Positions 27,292 through 35,969 of a stretch of 64,000 nucleotides of DNA are shown here, piece by piece. The stretch spans positions 20,403 through 84,402 of the forward strand of contig CAJUCQ010000066.1 of NCBI GenBank assembly GCA_910584905.1, given 5' to 3'. Position 1 is the first letter of the stretch. Each line of letters opens with the position of its first letter. Below the pieces are notes generated by a model that saw nothing but the letters and a program-made list of their open reading frames with translations, did not search any database and was not told the DNA's origin. Source of the stretch: an uncultured Muribaculaceae bacterium (GTDB lineage: Bacteria > Bacteroidota > Bacteroidia > Bacteroidales > Muribaculaceae). Both the position numbers and the translations under genes were made by a program.

Positions 27292-27839
27292 CGGATGTCG
27301 ATAAGCTTATGGGTCTGGAGCGACAGCCGCCACCGCGGGTGCGCGAGGATGTAGTCGATGGTTTCGGCGGTGTTGACGCCCGAGCAGGGTTGCAGGAAGA
27401 GGCGCGGCGCCGGGAGAAGGGCGGCGGTCTCTTCGACGTCCTGCCCCTGATATACCACCTTGAGCTCGTCGATGCGGTCGACGGCCCACGGCGCGTCCTT
27501 GGGCGAGCACGTCACCCAATCGACTTCCGACGGCACAGGCATCGAGCCGTTGGTCTCGATCTGCACATAGAAGCCTTTGAGTTTCAACTCGCGCAGAAGG
27601 TCGCTGTCGAGCTGGAGCAGGGGCTCGCCTCCGGTGGCCACGAGGTGTCGGCCCGGGAAAGCGGCTGCGGCCTCGGCTATTTCTGCCGCCGTCATCTCGG
27701 TGAAGGCGCGGAAATCGGTGTCGCAGAAAGCGCATGCGCGGTTGCATCCCGAGAAGCGCACGAACACGGCCGGCGTGCCCATGTAGTAGCCTTCGCCCTG
27801 AAGGGAGTAGAAAATTTCGTTGATTCTGTATTTTTTCAT
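27288..27839 (-). CDS. queE: 7-carboxy-7-deazaguanine synthase QueE
   Basis: This 183-residue radical-SAM enzyme makes 7-carboxy-7-deazaguanine from the QueD product in queuosine biosynthesis. EIFYSLQGEGYYMGTPAVF is the family start and CNRACAFC (Cys32, Cys36, Cys39) carries the iron-sulfur cluster. ATGGEPLLQ and the C-terminal LQTHKLIDI are also typical. The start at 27839 was chosen over a longer in-frame extension that is the shadow of queD. It lies 23 nt after queD and overlaps the DUF4105 gene by 4 bp. Confidence 0.93.
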   Translation of the reverse strand: MKKYRINEIFYSLQGEGYYMGTPAVFVRFSGCNRACAFCDTDFRAFTEMTAAEIAEAAAAFPGRHLVATGGEPLLQLDSDLLRELKLKGFYVQIETNGSMPVPSEVDWVTCSPKDAPWAVDRIDELKVVYQGQDVEETAALLPAPRLFLQPCSGVNTAETIDYILAHPRWRLSLQTHKLIDIR

Positions 27840-27862
27840 GTCGGCGTTTTTGCGGGGGGAGG

Positions 27863-28195
27863 TCAGTCGAGTTCGTAGACGGCTGTATTGCCCTCGCTCT
27901 CCTGAACTTCGACGCGATAGCAGTTCTCGACGTTCTCGCAGATCCAGCGGGCTATGTTTTCGGCCGTGGGGTTGAAGGGGAGCGTGTCGTTGAGGCAACG
28001 GTGGTCGAGGCGCTCGGTGACGATGCGTTTGATGTCGGTGAAGTCCGTGACCATGCCGTTGGCGTTGAGTTCGCGTGCGCGGCAGTGGACGGTGATAATC
28101 CAGTTGTGGCCGTGGAATGACGTGCACTTGCTCTCGTAGTCGAGTTCAAGGCGGTGGGCGGCCGATATTTCAAGTCGTTTGCTGACGTAGTACAT
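27863..28195 (-). CDS. queD: 6-carboxytetrahydropterin synthase QueD
   Basis: This 110-residue protein of the 6-pyruvoyltetrahydropterin synthase family has the zinc ligands His14, His28 and His30 (AAH, FHGH) and the catalytic Cys24. DFTDIKRIV, LDHRCLND and NPTAENIARWI are family blocks. It acts before QueE in making the queuosine precursor. No queC or queF is in the window. Confidence 0.93.
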   Translation of the reverse strand: MYYVSKRLEISAAHRLELDYESKCTSFHGHNWIITVHCRARELNANGMVTDFTDIKRIVTERLDHRCLNDTLPFNPTAENIARWICENVENCYRVEVQESEGNTAVYELD

Positions 28196-28227
28196 GTTTT
28201 TGCGTGCCGGGGAGGGTTAAAGTGTTT

Positions 28228-29694
28228 TTATTCGTCGGTTTCCGCAGTCGGCGCTTCGTTGATGAAGTCTTCGGGGGCTTTCGCGGGTGCGAGGCCTCTT
28301 TCGGCGGCGAGGCTGACGACGTAGCGCACTGCGGCTTCGCGCGTGTCGTCGATTTCGCAGTCTTTCACCGCCTGCTGGAGTTTCTTGATGTAGAATCCCA
28401 CTTCAGGCCCGGTCGGGAGACCGAGCAGGCGCATTACCTCAAGGCCGTCGAGCGGGAATTTGCGCGCCCTCTCGGCGTCTTTGGCCCGGATTACGGCGAT
28501 TTTCTCTTCCACGAGGTCGAAGTTGGCAAGGAAGCGGGCTTTCTTGGCTTCGTCCTTGCTGGTGATGTCGGCGCGGGCGAGAATCATGAGATCGGGGAGG
28601 TCCTCCTCGGCATAGTTGGCCAGACGGCGCACGGCGCTGTCGGTGACTTCGTCTTCGACGAGCGCGATGGGTCGCATGTGGAGTTCGACAAGCTTGGCTA
28701 CGTAGCGCATGAATTCGCCCTGCGGAAATTTGGCCCGCGCGAATATGCCGGGAATCATCTTGGCGCCGATGAAGTTGTGGTTGTGGAATGTCCAGCCGCG
28801 CGTTTGGTCCCACGCTTTGGTGACGGGCTTGCCGATGTCGTGGAAGAGTGCCGCCCAGCGCAACTCGGGTTTCTCCGAGCGCTGCGCCACGGAGTCGAGC
28901 ACGAGAAGCGTGTGGAAAAAGTTGTCCTTGTGGGCGCGCCCGTTGCGCACCTCGACGCCTTTCAGACGCTCCAGCTCGGGGAGAATATAGTGCAGAAGCC
29001 CGGTCTCGAGGAGCAGACGCCAGCCGATGGAGGGTTTGGGCGAGGCCATGATTTTGAACAGCTCGTCCTTGATGCGCTCGCGGGTGATAATCTCAATGCG
29101 CGAAGCGTTGCGCGTGATGGCGTCTTTCGTCAGCGGGTAAAGTTCGAAACCCAGCTGCGTGGCGAAGCGCACGGCCCTCATCATGCGCAGGGGGTCGTCG
29201 CTGAATGTCACGTCGGGGTCGAGAGGTGTGCGGATGACGCCGCGGCGGATATCGCCGAGGCCGTCGAAGAGGTCGATGACTTCGCCGAATCCGGCATTGT
29301 TCACCCTCATGGCCAAGGCGTTGATGGTGAAGTCGCGGCGGGAGAGGTCTTCTTCGAGTGTGCCGTCTTCGACCACGGGGTTGCGCGAGTCGCGGGTGTA
29401 CGATTCGCGTCGCGCACCCACGAATTCAAGCTCAAGTTCGCCGCGGCGAATCTGGGCCGTGCCGTAAGTGCGGAACACGTTGACGCGCGTCTTGGGACCG
29501 AGCACGCGCCCTACGGCTTCGGCCAGCTCGATGCCCGAGCCGACGGTGACGAAGTCGATGTCTTTCGACGGACGCCCGACGATGAGGTCGCGGACGAAGC
29601 CGCCGACGGCATAGCACTCGCGGCCGAGTTCGTCGGCGACTTCGCCGACGGTGCGGAATATGCGGGGGGTGGATAATGATTCTGACAGGTTCAT
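28228..29694 (-). CDS. CCA tRNA nucleotidyltransferase / polyA polymerase family with HD domain
   Basis: This 488-residue enzyme has the class II nucleotidyltransferase head GGFVRDLIVGRPSKDIDFV (Asp45, Asp47), RRDFTINALAM, and the DPLRMMRAVRFATQL RNA-binding block. An HD domain follows (RWAALFHDIGKPVTKAWD, HNFIGAKM). HD-containing enzymes of this type add or repair the tRNA 3' CCA and may also remove 2',3'-cyclic phosphates. It lies 5 nt after the M24 peptidase stop in a tight gene cluster. Confidence 0.88.
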   Translation of the reverse strand: MNLSESLSTPRIFRTVGEVADELGRECYAVGGFVRDLIVGRPSKDIDFVTVGSGIELAEAVGRVLGPKTRVNVFRTYGTAQIRRGELELEFVGARRESYTRDSRNPVVEDGTLEEDLSRRDFTINALAMRVNNAGFGEVIDLFDGLGDIRRGVIRTPLDPDVTFSDDPLRMMRAVRFATQLGFELYPLTKDAITRNASRIEIITRERIKDELFKIMASPKPSIGWRLLLETGLLHYILPELERLKGVEVRNGRAHKDNFFHTLLVLDSVAQRSEKPELRWAALFHDIGKPVTKAWDQTRGWTFHNHNFIGAKMIPGIFARAKFPQGEFMRYVAKLVELHMRPIALVEDEVTDSAVRRLANYAEEDLPDLMILARADITSKDEAKKARFLANFDLVEEKIAVIRAKDAERARKFPLDGLEVMRLLGLPTGPEVGFYIKKLQQAVKDCEIDDTREAAVRYVVSLAAERGLAPAKAPEDFINEAPTAETDE

Positions 29695-29699
29695 CGCTG

Positions 29700-30920
29700 T
29701 TATTTAAGGCTGACGATATCTTCGGGCGCGCAGGTGATGCGCTCCATCGCGCCGTCAGCGCGGACGATATAGGTGTTTTCGATGCCGACGGCGCCATAGC
29801 CCGGGAGCACGAACTTTGGTTCTACGGCGATGACGTTTCCGGCTTCGAGCACATCGCGCGAGCGGGGAGCGAGCACGGGAGCTTCGTTGACTTCGATGCC
29901 TACGCCGTGGCCCACGAAGCCCGCATGGCTGCGGCAGCCCATGAAGTACTCTTTCAGTCCGGCCTCGCGGGCCATTGTCTCGGCAAGGTCGTAGAGGGCC
30001 TTGGCCTCGGTGCCGGGACGCCCGGCCTCGGCGATTGCGGCGCAGATGGCGCGCGAGCATTCGTTGGCCTTGCGCACGCGGGCATCCGGCTCGCCGTCGG
30101 AGTAACAGCGGGTCATGTCCGTCATGTAGCCCGTATAGTTGCCGTTGACGTCGACCATCACGGGCTTGTGCGGTTCGATGAGTGAGCCGTTGGCCCCGAC
30201 GGGGATACTGGGGTCGAGTCCGGCGCCGCCCATAGCGAAGTCGTAGGGCGACGGTGTGTCGGCGTTGTCGCCCGTGAGGACGTTGCCCATGAAGAGCTCC
30301 ATGTCATCGCCCGCCACGCGGAATTGTCCGAGACAGCCTTGCAGGCGCGAGGCACGTTCGATTTCAATCTGCAGTTCGATGTCGGTCATGCCTTCGCGGT
30401 AGAGGCGCGGGATGATTTCATAGACGCGCGTGTGTTTTGCTCCCGATGTGCGCAGGAGCTCTTGCTCGAAGGCTGTCTTGACGGCGCGGGCCTTGCGCAT
30501 GACGGGAGTGGCGTTGGCGAGCGCGGCACCTTCGAATACATGCCTGAGGCGCTCGACGCCGTCGTACGACACGCTCCCGAGTTCGAGGGCCACGCTCTTG
30601 GGCAGCGGCAGTCCGCGGGCTTCAAGCCGGGCCGGGATTTCTTCCGGTTTGCGGATTGCCTCGACGTCCTCGCCGAGAAGGTGGTTGGGCCGCCGCACAA
30701 AGTAGACGGGGAGCAGGGCGGCGTCGGCGGGGATATAGACGTAGCCTGAGAATACGCGTCCGCAGACGTAGTAGATGTCGGCGTTGTCGCGAAGCACGAC
30801 GGCTTCGGCCGTGTCGCCGAGGGCCGCGCGGATGCGGCCGAGGCGCAGGGCCTGTTCGTCGGCTGTCAGGAGCACCATGCGTGCTTCCGAGCTGTGATGG
30901 TCGTGAAAGAGAGGGTTCAT
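29700..30920 (-). CDS. M24 family metallopeptidase (Xaa-Pro aminopeptidase-like)
   Basis: This 406-residue protein has an N-terminal creatinase-like domain and a C-terminal pita-bread fold. The five metal ligands can be placed: VMVDVNG and YMTDMTR (two Asp), GHGVGIEVNE (His), VIAVEPKF (Glu) and VGIENTYIV (Glu). It should remove N-terminal residues before proline or cut related dipeptides in the cytoplasm. The ATG at 30920 overlaps the upstream stop by 1 bp (TGATG); a GTG one codon earlier is an alternative. Confidence 0.87.
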   Translation of the reverse strand: MNPLFHDHHSSEARMVLLTADEQALRLGRIRAALGDTAEAVVLRDNADIYYVCGRVFSGYVYIPADAALLPVYFVRRPNHLLGEDVEAIRKPEEIPARLEARGLPLPKSVALELGSVSYDGVERLRHVFEGAALANATPVMRKARAVKTAFEQELLRTSGAKHTRVYEIIPRLYREGMTDIELQIEIERASRLQGCLGQFRVAGDDMELFMGNVLTGDNADTPSPYDFAMGGAGLDPSIPVGANGSLIEPHKPVMVDVNGNYTGYMTDMTRCYSDGEPDARVRKANECSRAICAAIAEAGRPGTEAKALYDLAETMAREAGLKEYFMGCRSHAGFVGHGVGIEVNEAPVLAPRSRDVLEAGNVIAVEPKFVLPGYGAVGIENTYIVRADGAMERITCAPEDIVSLK

Positions 30921-31558
30921 CACTCAAAAATGGTCTTTAAGTCGGAGAAAGTGTTCAACACATAGTCAGCGTCCGCGGCGTCGAAGTCGAGTCCGAAGCC
31001 GTATGAGGCCCATGAGAAGGCCGCGCCGGCGCGGCGCGTGCTCAGCAGGTCGCCGCGTGTGTCGCCGACGTAGAGCGGACGCGTCAGTGTATAACGCTGC
31101 ATGAGGGTGCGGATGTTCACGTCCTTCTCGACGCCCGTATGTCCGTAGCTGAGCGTGTCGGCGATGAAAGGGCGCAGGCCGGTGTAGTCGAGAAACATGG
31201 GCAGGCCGTCGGGTCCGCAGTTGCTCACCATGTACATGGGTGTGCCGGCGGCGTGAAGGGCGGCGATGGTGTCGCGCACGCCGGGATAGAGGCGTCCGCC
31301 GAGGCGTGGCATCATAGCCTTGTCGTTCGCCTCAAGGCGTGCGAAGAAGGCCTCGAGTTCCGCGCCCCCGAGACTCGGCACGAGGATGGAGGATATCTCT
31401 TTGAGGGGATGGCCCATCAGGGCGATGAGTTCGTCGCGAGTGACGGCGCGCCGCGCCACGCCGCAGTCGGCGAGTGTGCGGTTCCATATCTCGGCGTAGG
31501 AGTCGACGGCGTCCCAGAGGGTGCCGTCCATGTCGAATATTATTGCGTCGTGTTTCAT
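30920..31558 (-). CDS. HAD-superfamily phosphatase (phosphoglycolate phosphatase-like)
   Basis: This 212-residue HAD hydrolase has motif I IIFDMDGTLWDA, motif II MVSNCG and motif IV YVGDTRGD, with an alpha-helical cap (type C1) after motif I. This is the Gph/PgmB-like subfamily. It probably dephosphorylates a small metabolite, but the substrate is unclear. Its stop overlaps the M24 start by 1 bp. Confidence 0.85.
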   Translation of the reverse strand: MKHDAIIFDMDGTLWDAVDSYAEIWNRTLADCGVARRAVTRDELIALMGHPLKEISSILVPSLGGAELEAFFARLEANDKAMMPRLGGRLYPGVRDTIAALHAAGTPMYMVSNCGPDGLPMFLDYTGLRPFIADTLSYGHTGVEKDVNIRTLMQRYTLTRPLYVGDTRGDLLSTRRAGAAFSWASYGFGLDFDAADADYVLNTFSDLKTIFE

Positions 31559-31567
31559 TGTGGGGTG

Positions 31568-32077
31568 TCAATCGGGGATGAAGACCACGCCCGCCTGCTC
31601 GATGTCGGGGAGGGTGTCGAGCCTCATGATGTGGCGCAGCCTCAGCTCGCCTCCCTTGCGGAGGACGAAGCGGCGGGCGGCGGTGTCCTCGCGCATGAAC
31701 GAGGCGCCGGAGCCGTGGCCGAGCCAGCGCCCGTAGGCGTCGGCAAGCTCAAGGTTCACGGTGTCGCGCACGAAGCGGGTCGAGGAGTCGGGTTCGCCGA
31801 CGGGTTGCCAAGACAGTTCGAGCCATATATTGCGGTAGCGGTAGCCTCGGGTGTGGCGCACGGCCACGAGGAGCGTGCCCTCGACTATCGAGTCGGCCAT
31901 GTGGGCGGGCGTGAACGAAAGCGAGTCGGTGTAGCGCCACTCGGCCCCCTGGAGCGTCTCGAATTCGCTGAAGGCGTTGTCGTCGGGCGAACATGCAACG
32001 AGCATCCATCCCCCGGCGAGGGCTATGGATGCGCGCTTGATGTATGACGAGAATAATTTCTTATTCCTGAGGTGCAT
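31568..32077 (-). CDS. gldH: Gliding-motility-type lipoprotein GldH
   Basis: This 169-residue lipoprotein (lipobox MLVAC) has the GldH family pattern: YTDSLSFTPAHMAD, YRYRNIWLELSW and GHGSGASFMREDTA. GldH is needed for gliding in flavobacteria but is also widespread in non-gliding Bacteroidales, where its role is unknown. Its start lies 17 nt inside the 3' end of ricT, a common pairing in this phylum, which suggests coupling. Confidence 0.85.
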   Translation of the reverse strand: MHLRNKKLFSSYIKRASIALAGGWMLVACSPDDNAFSEFETLQGAEWRYTDSLSFTPAHMADSIVEGTLLVAVRHTRGYRYRNIWLELSWQPVGEPDSSTRFVRDTVNLELADAYGRWLGHGSGASFMREDTAARRFVLRKGGELRLRHIMRLDTLPDIEQAGVVFIPD

Positions 32078-33344
32078 TGCTGTTGGCCGTGTTGTCGGCG
32101 CCTCCGCCGTCTTTGCGGGCGGCTCGCGGTTTGCGGGGCGGGCGCTTGTCGCGTCGTTTGGGTGCGGGTCCGGAGCTTTCGGCGTCGGTGGGTTTCTCGG
32201 ATTTCGGCTTGTCCGTGTTTTTGGGTTTGTCGTTTGATTTCTGCTTCTCGGGCTTGCGCGCCGGGTCTTCGCCTGATGCTTTTCCGGGGTTCTTGCGCTT
32301 GCGTTTCTTCTTTTTGTCGAAGCGGGTGAGGTCGTCGTCGCCGAGGATGTCGCCGAATTCGGCTTTGGGGCGCGCTTTCTTGACGTCGTCCTCTTCGGGG
32401 GCGAGGGTCAGGGGCTTCTCGCCGGCCTTGTTCATGCGGATGATTTCGAACGCGCGGTCGGCCGTGACGGTAGTCAGGTTGGCGGCGAGGTTCTTGTCGG
32501 TGGAGTAGGTAACAAGGCGGTTGAAGATGTCGGTCTTGAAGTGGAACCACGTCGAGTCGGCCGTTTCGAGGCGTATCTCTTTCGGAGGCACCTTCTTGGA
32601 GGCTTCGACGTAGGCGTCGACCTCGAAGTTGAGGCAGCATTTGAGCTTGGCGCACTGCCCGGCGAGCTTCTGCGGGTTGAGCGAGAGGTCCTGAAAACGG
32701 GCGGCGCTCGTGGCCACGGAGACGAAGTTGGTCATCCATTTCGAGCAACACAGCGGGCGGCCGCAGGGGCCGAGGCCGCCGATGCGGCCCGCTTCCTGAC
32801 GCGCGCCGATTTGTTTCATCTCGATGCGCACCCTGAAAGTCTCGGCCAGCACCTTGATGAGCTGGCGGAAGTCAACGCGTTCGTCGGCGATATAGTAGAA
32901 GATGGCCTTGTTGCCGTCGCCCTGATATTCGACGTCGCCGATTTTCATATTGAGGTTGAGCGACGCGGCGATTTTGCGGGCGCGAATCATTGTGTCGTTC
33001 TCGCGGGCTTTGGCCTCTTCGAATTTTTCGAGGTCGGCGGGTTTGGCCTTGCGGAACACGCGGCGCACCTCGTCCTTGCGGCCTGATGCGCGGCGCATGC
33101 GCCGCTCGGCCAAGAGGCCCGTGAGGCTCACGCGCCCGATGTCATGGCCGGGCACGGCCTCGACGGCCACGAGGTCGCCCACGGCGAGGTCAAGGCCCGT
33201 GGTGTTGCGGTAATAGCCCTTGCGTGCGTTCTTGAACTGCACCTCCACGACGTCCGACGCGGCTTTCCCGCCGGGGATGTCGCCGAGCCAGTCGAAGGAG
33301 TGGAGCTTCGAACGCGAGTCGTGCGGCTTTTTGTTCTCGTCCAT
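32061..33344 (-). CDS. ricT: PSP1/RicT-family protein
   Basis: This 427-residue protein has a PSP1 domain with the cysteine-rich signature GPCGRPLCCSKWM and CAKLKCCLNFE, which in RicT-type proteins helps bind an iron-sulfur cluster. The C-terminal third (from about residue 310) is low-complexity and rich in Lys, Pro and Arg. In Bacillus, RicT belongs to the Y-complex that steers RNase Y. Here it lies 3 nt from rny on the same strand, which supports a similar link to RNA decay. Confidence 0.88.
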   Translation of the reverse strand: MDENKKPHDSRSKLHSFDWLGDIPGGKAASDVVEVQFKNARKGYYRNTTGLDLAVGDLVAVEAVPGHDIGRVSLTGLLAERRMRRASGRKDEVRRVFRKAKPADLEKFEEAKARENDTMIRARKIAASLNLNMKIGDVEYQGDGNKAIFYYIADERVDFRQLIKVLAETFRVRIEMKQIGARQEAGRIGGLGPCGRPLCCSKWMTNFVSVATSAARFQDLSLNPQKLAGQCAKLKCCLNFEVDAYVEASKKVPPKEIRLETADSTWFHFKTDIFNRLVTYSTDKNLAANLTTVTADRAFEIIRMNKAGEKPLTLAPEEDDVKKARPKAEFGDILGDDDLTRFDKKKKRKRKNPGKASGEDPARKPEKQKSNDKPKNTDKPKSEKPTDAESSGPAPKRRDKRPPRKPRAARKDGGGADNTANSNAPQE

Positions 33345-33347
33345 GTC

Positions 33348-34889
33348 TTATTTTGCGAATGCGACGGAACGCGTCTCGCGGATAACCGTGATTTTGACCT
33401 GTCCCGGATAAGTCATCTCGTCCTGAATGCGGCGTGCGATTTCGGAGGAGAGGCGTTCGGTCTCGGCGTCGTCGATTTTATCTGCTCCGACAATCACGCG
33501 GAGTTCGCGACCGGCCTGAATGGCGTAGGTCTTGAGCACGCCGGGATACGAAAGGGCGAGCTGTTCGAGGTCGTTGAGGCGTTTGATATAGGCTTCGACA
33601 ATCTCTCGGCGGGCGCCGGGGCGGGCGCCGGAAATGGCGTCGCAGACCTGAACGATGGGCGCAAGGAGCGACGTCTGTTCGATTTCGTCGTGGTGCGCGC
33701 CGATGGCGTTGCAGATGTCGGGCTTTTCTTTGTATTTTTCGGCGAGTTTCATGCCGAGGAGAGCGTGGGGGAGTTCGGGCTCTTCGTCAGGCACCTTGCC
33801 TATGTCGTGCAGGAGGCCGGCGCGGCGTGCTTTCTTGGGGTTGAGGCCGAGTTCGGAGGCCATCACGGCGCAAAGGTTGGCCGTCTCGCGCGAGTGCTGG
33901 AGGAGGTTCTGCCCGTAGCTCGAACGATATTTCATCTTGCCCACAAGGCGGATGAGTTCGGGGTGCAGGCCGTGGATGCCGAGGTCGATAGCCGTGCGCT
34001 GTCCGGTCTCGATGATTTCCTGTTCAATCTGTTTGCGCACCTTGGCCACAACTTCTTCGATGCGGGCCGGGTGGATGCGGCCGTCGGCCACGAGCTGGTG
34101 GAGGGCCAGACGGGCGATTTCGCGGCGCACGGGGTCGAAGCCCGAGAGGACGATGGCCTCGGGTGTGTCGTCGACGATGATTTCGATTCCGGTGGCGGCT
34201 TCGAGGGCGCGGATGTTGCGGCCTTCTCGGCCGATGATGCGGCCCTTGATTTCGTCTGAGTCGATATGGAACACCGTGACGGAGTTTTCGATGGCGGTTT
34301 CGGTGGCCACGCGCTGGATGCTTTGCACGACGATGCGTTTGGCTTCCTTGTTGGCCGTCAGCTTGGCGTCGTCCATGATATCGTTGATATACGATGCGGC
34401 GGCCGTCTTGGCTTCGTCCTTGAGGCTCTGCACGAGTTTTTCCTTGGCTTCCTCGGCGGTGAGGCCCGAGATGTGTTCGAGCTGTTGCTGGGCCTGACGT
34501 GTGAGGGCGGCGAGCTCGGCCTGACGGGCCTCGAGCGCGCGCTGCTGGGCTTCGATGTTCTGGCGCTGGCTGTCGAGCTCGTTGCGGGTGCGCTGGTTTT
34601 CGCTCTGCTGCTGGTTGAGCTGCATCTCGCGCTGTTTCTGACGGGCTTCGGCGCTCTGCACCTTCGAGAGGCGCCGCGAGGCTTGCTTTTCGGCTTCGGA
34701 GGTTATCTCAAGGGCCTGTTCGCGACCTTCGAGGGCTTTGCTTTTCTTTATGTCCTCGGCCTCACGCTCGGCTTCGGCGATGATAAACTTGGCGCGGGTG
34801 CCGGCGGCGCGCCGCTGGACGGCGACGGTCACTCCCGCGGCTATGGCGGCGGCCACGAGGGCCACAATTACCGGGATGATTATATTCAT
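33348..34889 (-). CDS. rny: Ribonuclease Y
   Basis: This 513-residue endoribonuclease has an N-terminal membrane anchor (IIPVIVALVAAAIAAGV), a long coiled coil (about residues 35-160), a KH domain (EIKGRIIGREGRNIRALEAA) and an HD domain (HSRETANL, AGLLHDIGK). It starts mRNA decay at the membrane. It is followed at once by ricT and gldH; upstream is a spacer with strong hairpins and then zapA. Confidence 0.95.
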   Translation of the reverse strand: MNIIIPVIVALVAAAIAAGVTVAVQRRAAGTRAKFIIAEAEREAEDIKKSKALEGREQALEITSEAEKQASRRLSKVQSAEARQKQREMQLNQQQSENQRTRNELDSQRQNIEAQQRALEARQAELAALTRQAQQQLEHISGLTAEEAKEKLVQSLKDEAKTAAASYINDIMDDAKLTANKEAKRIVVQSIQRVATETAIENSVTVFHIDSDEIKGRIIGREGRNIRALEAATGIEIIVDDTPEAIVLSGFDPVRREIARLALHQLVADGRIHPARIEEVVAKVRKQIEQEIIETGQRTAIDLGIHGLHPELIRLVGKMKYRSSYGQNLLQHSRETANLCAVMASELGLNPKKARRAGLLHDIGKVPDEEPELPHALLGMKLAEKYKEKPDICNAIGAHHDEIEQTSLLAPIVQVCDAISGARPGARREIVEAYIKRLNDLEQLALSYPGVLKTYAIQAGRELRVIVGADKIDDAETERLSSEIARRIQDEMTYPGQVKITVIRETRSVAFAK

Positions 34890-34971
34890 GGAATGGTAGA
34901 ATGATTTAAATCTGTATGTCGGTTAATTCAATTTTCTGATGCCTGATGTCGCGGGCTTCCGGCGACGGTGT

Positions 34972-35021
34972 AAAAAAAATCATCCCGCGGCGTTCCCCGT
35001 ATCAGTCGGGAAATGGCCGCG
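34972..35021 (-). terminator. Strong intrinsic terminator after zapA
   Basis: On the minus strand the stem CGCGGC-TTTCCC / GGGGAA-GCCGCG (arms 35021-35008 and 34998-34986) is followed, after GGATGA, by eight T (34979-34972). This is the best intrinsic terminator in the window and closes the zapA transcript, or a small RNA, before rny. Confidence 0.8.
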
Positions 35022-35100
35022 CGATGTGCGGAAAGATAAACAGCGCCGCTTTCATCTCCGGGGGCGGAGGGGCGATGCGGCTGTATGTCAGGCCCTGCGT
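34972..35100 (-). ncRNA. Candidate structured RNA in the zapA-rny spacer
   Basis: Between the zapA stop and the terminator lies about 80 nt of hairpin-rich sequence. The outer stem ACAG-CCGC (35084-35077) pairs with GCGG-CTGT (within 35049-35040), and CTCCG pairs with CGGAG inside. A second hairpin (GTCGC/GCGAC, around 34947-34966) lies beyond the T-run. In proteobacteria the 6S RNA gene (ssrS) adjoins zapA, so a 6S-like RNA is possible. It could equally be just a 3' untranslated region with its terminator; no 6S consensus could be matched by eye. Confidence 0.3.
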
Positions 35101-35406
35101 TTAAAGCTCGATGTCGCGGAGCATTTTGTCCAACTCCCGCTCGAAGTCGTCCAGAACCTTGGACTGATCCGTGGCCAGCGCCGACTTGCGGTAGTACATT
35201 TCGGCGAAGTAGAGCGCCACTTTCGCCAAGGCCATCTGCGAGGGCACGCCCCCGGGGCCGTAGTGCATCTTGCTCCACAGCTTGTTGAGCTGTTCGATGA
35301 TATAACGGTAGAAAGCCTCTTCCGTCTCGGGAACGAGAAGCTTGAAAGGCTCCACGTCGGCGATTCTTGCCGTTATGTTATGTCTTCTTATTTCGTCGTC
35401 GTTCAT
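35101..35406 (-). CDS. zapA: Cell division protein ZapA
   Basis: This 101-residue protein has the ZapA layout: an N-terminal beta region (NITARIADVEPFKLLVPETEEAFYR) and a C-terminal helix (LDDFERELDKMLRDIEL) that forms the tetramer coiled coil. It binds FtsZ and promotes bundling at the division site. It lies 54 nt downstream of a small coiled-coil gene, and both are probably on one transcript ending at the terminator near 34972. Confidence 0.85.
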   Translation of the reverse strand: MNDDEIRRHNITARIADVEPFKLLVPETEEAFYRYIIEQLNKLWSKMHYGPGGVPSQMALAKVALYFAEMYYRKSALATDQSKVLDDFERELDKMLRDIEL

Positions 35407-35460
35407 CTTTCAACGCAGGGCGGGCGCGCAGGGCGGCAAGGACGGAGGTGAAGGCGAGCT

Positions 35461-35757
35461 TCACGACCGGAGGTCCGCGATGCAACGGTCTATTTCCCGC
35501 ACAAGATCTGAAATCATTTCCGCCGTTTGCCGTCGGCTGTCGGCCGTCGGGCTGACTACGGAAGCCACGCGCATGTACTCAAGTTCAAGCCTCAGCTTTT
35601 CAAGCTCGGTGTCGCGGGCAAGCACGCAGGCCTCGCGCTCGGCAAGAGCGGCCTTGAGAGCCGCCACCTCCTCGCGTAGCGCCTGATTGCGAATCAGCAA
35701 CAGACGCGTCTTGTCGGCGATGCGACGCACTTGCTCTTGTAGGTCAGGCTGCGGCAT
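35461..35757 (-). CDS. Small coiled-coil protein upstream of zapA
   Basis: This 98-residue protein is almost entirely helical, with a heptad-like stretch from about residue 5 to 65 (LLLIRNQALREEVAALKAAL, REACVLARDTELEKLRLELE). It has no signal peptide or membrane segment. I recognise no named family, but its position before zapA and its all-coiled-coil form recall ZapB-like division proteins. That is an inference from context only. A good promoter lies just upstream. Confidence 0.65.
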   Translation of the reverse strand: MPQPDLQEQVRRIADKTRLLLIRNQALREEVAALKAALAEREACVLARDTELEKLRLELEYMRVASVVSPTADSRRQTAEMISDLVREIDRCIADLRS

Positions 35758-35775
35758 TGTGATTCCAAATTTTCA

Positions 35776-35807
35776 CAAAAGTAAGAAAAAAATTTCATTA
35801 AATCAAA
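35776..35807 (-). promoter_or_regulatory. Promoter of the coiled-coil gene and zapA
   Basis: On the minus strand TTTG (35807-35804) and TACTTTTG (35783-35776) are 20 nt apart, and the start codon is at 35757. The expected leader is only about 12 nt. Confidence 0.65.
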
Positions 35808-35887
35808 TTACGCCGCGTTTTTTCAAATCCCTGAAGTCATCTCCGGCGGCGAACGGACTGTTTTCACCTTTGCCGCCAGACTTTAGA

Positions 35888-35919
35888 TTTGCATTTATCC
35901 GCAGAATGACGTAACTTTG
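35888..35919 (+). promoter_or_regulatory. Promoter of ilvA
   Basis: TTTG (35888-35891) and TAACTTTG (35912-35919) have a 20-nt spacer. The ilvA ATG is at 35970, so the leader is about 45 nt. This promoter is divergent from that of the coiled-coil/zapA unit. Confidence 0.7.
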
Positions 35920-35969
35920 CATATTACACCTCAACTCATCGCAAACAACCCAAATCCCATATCACGCAT

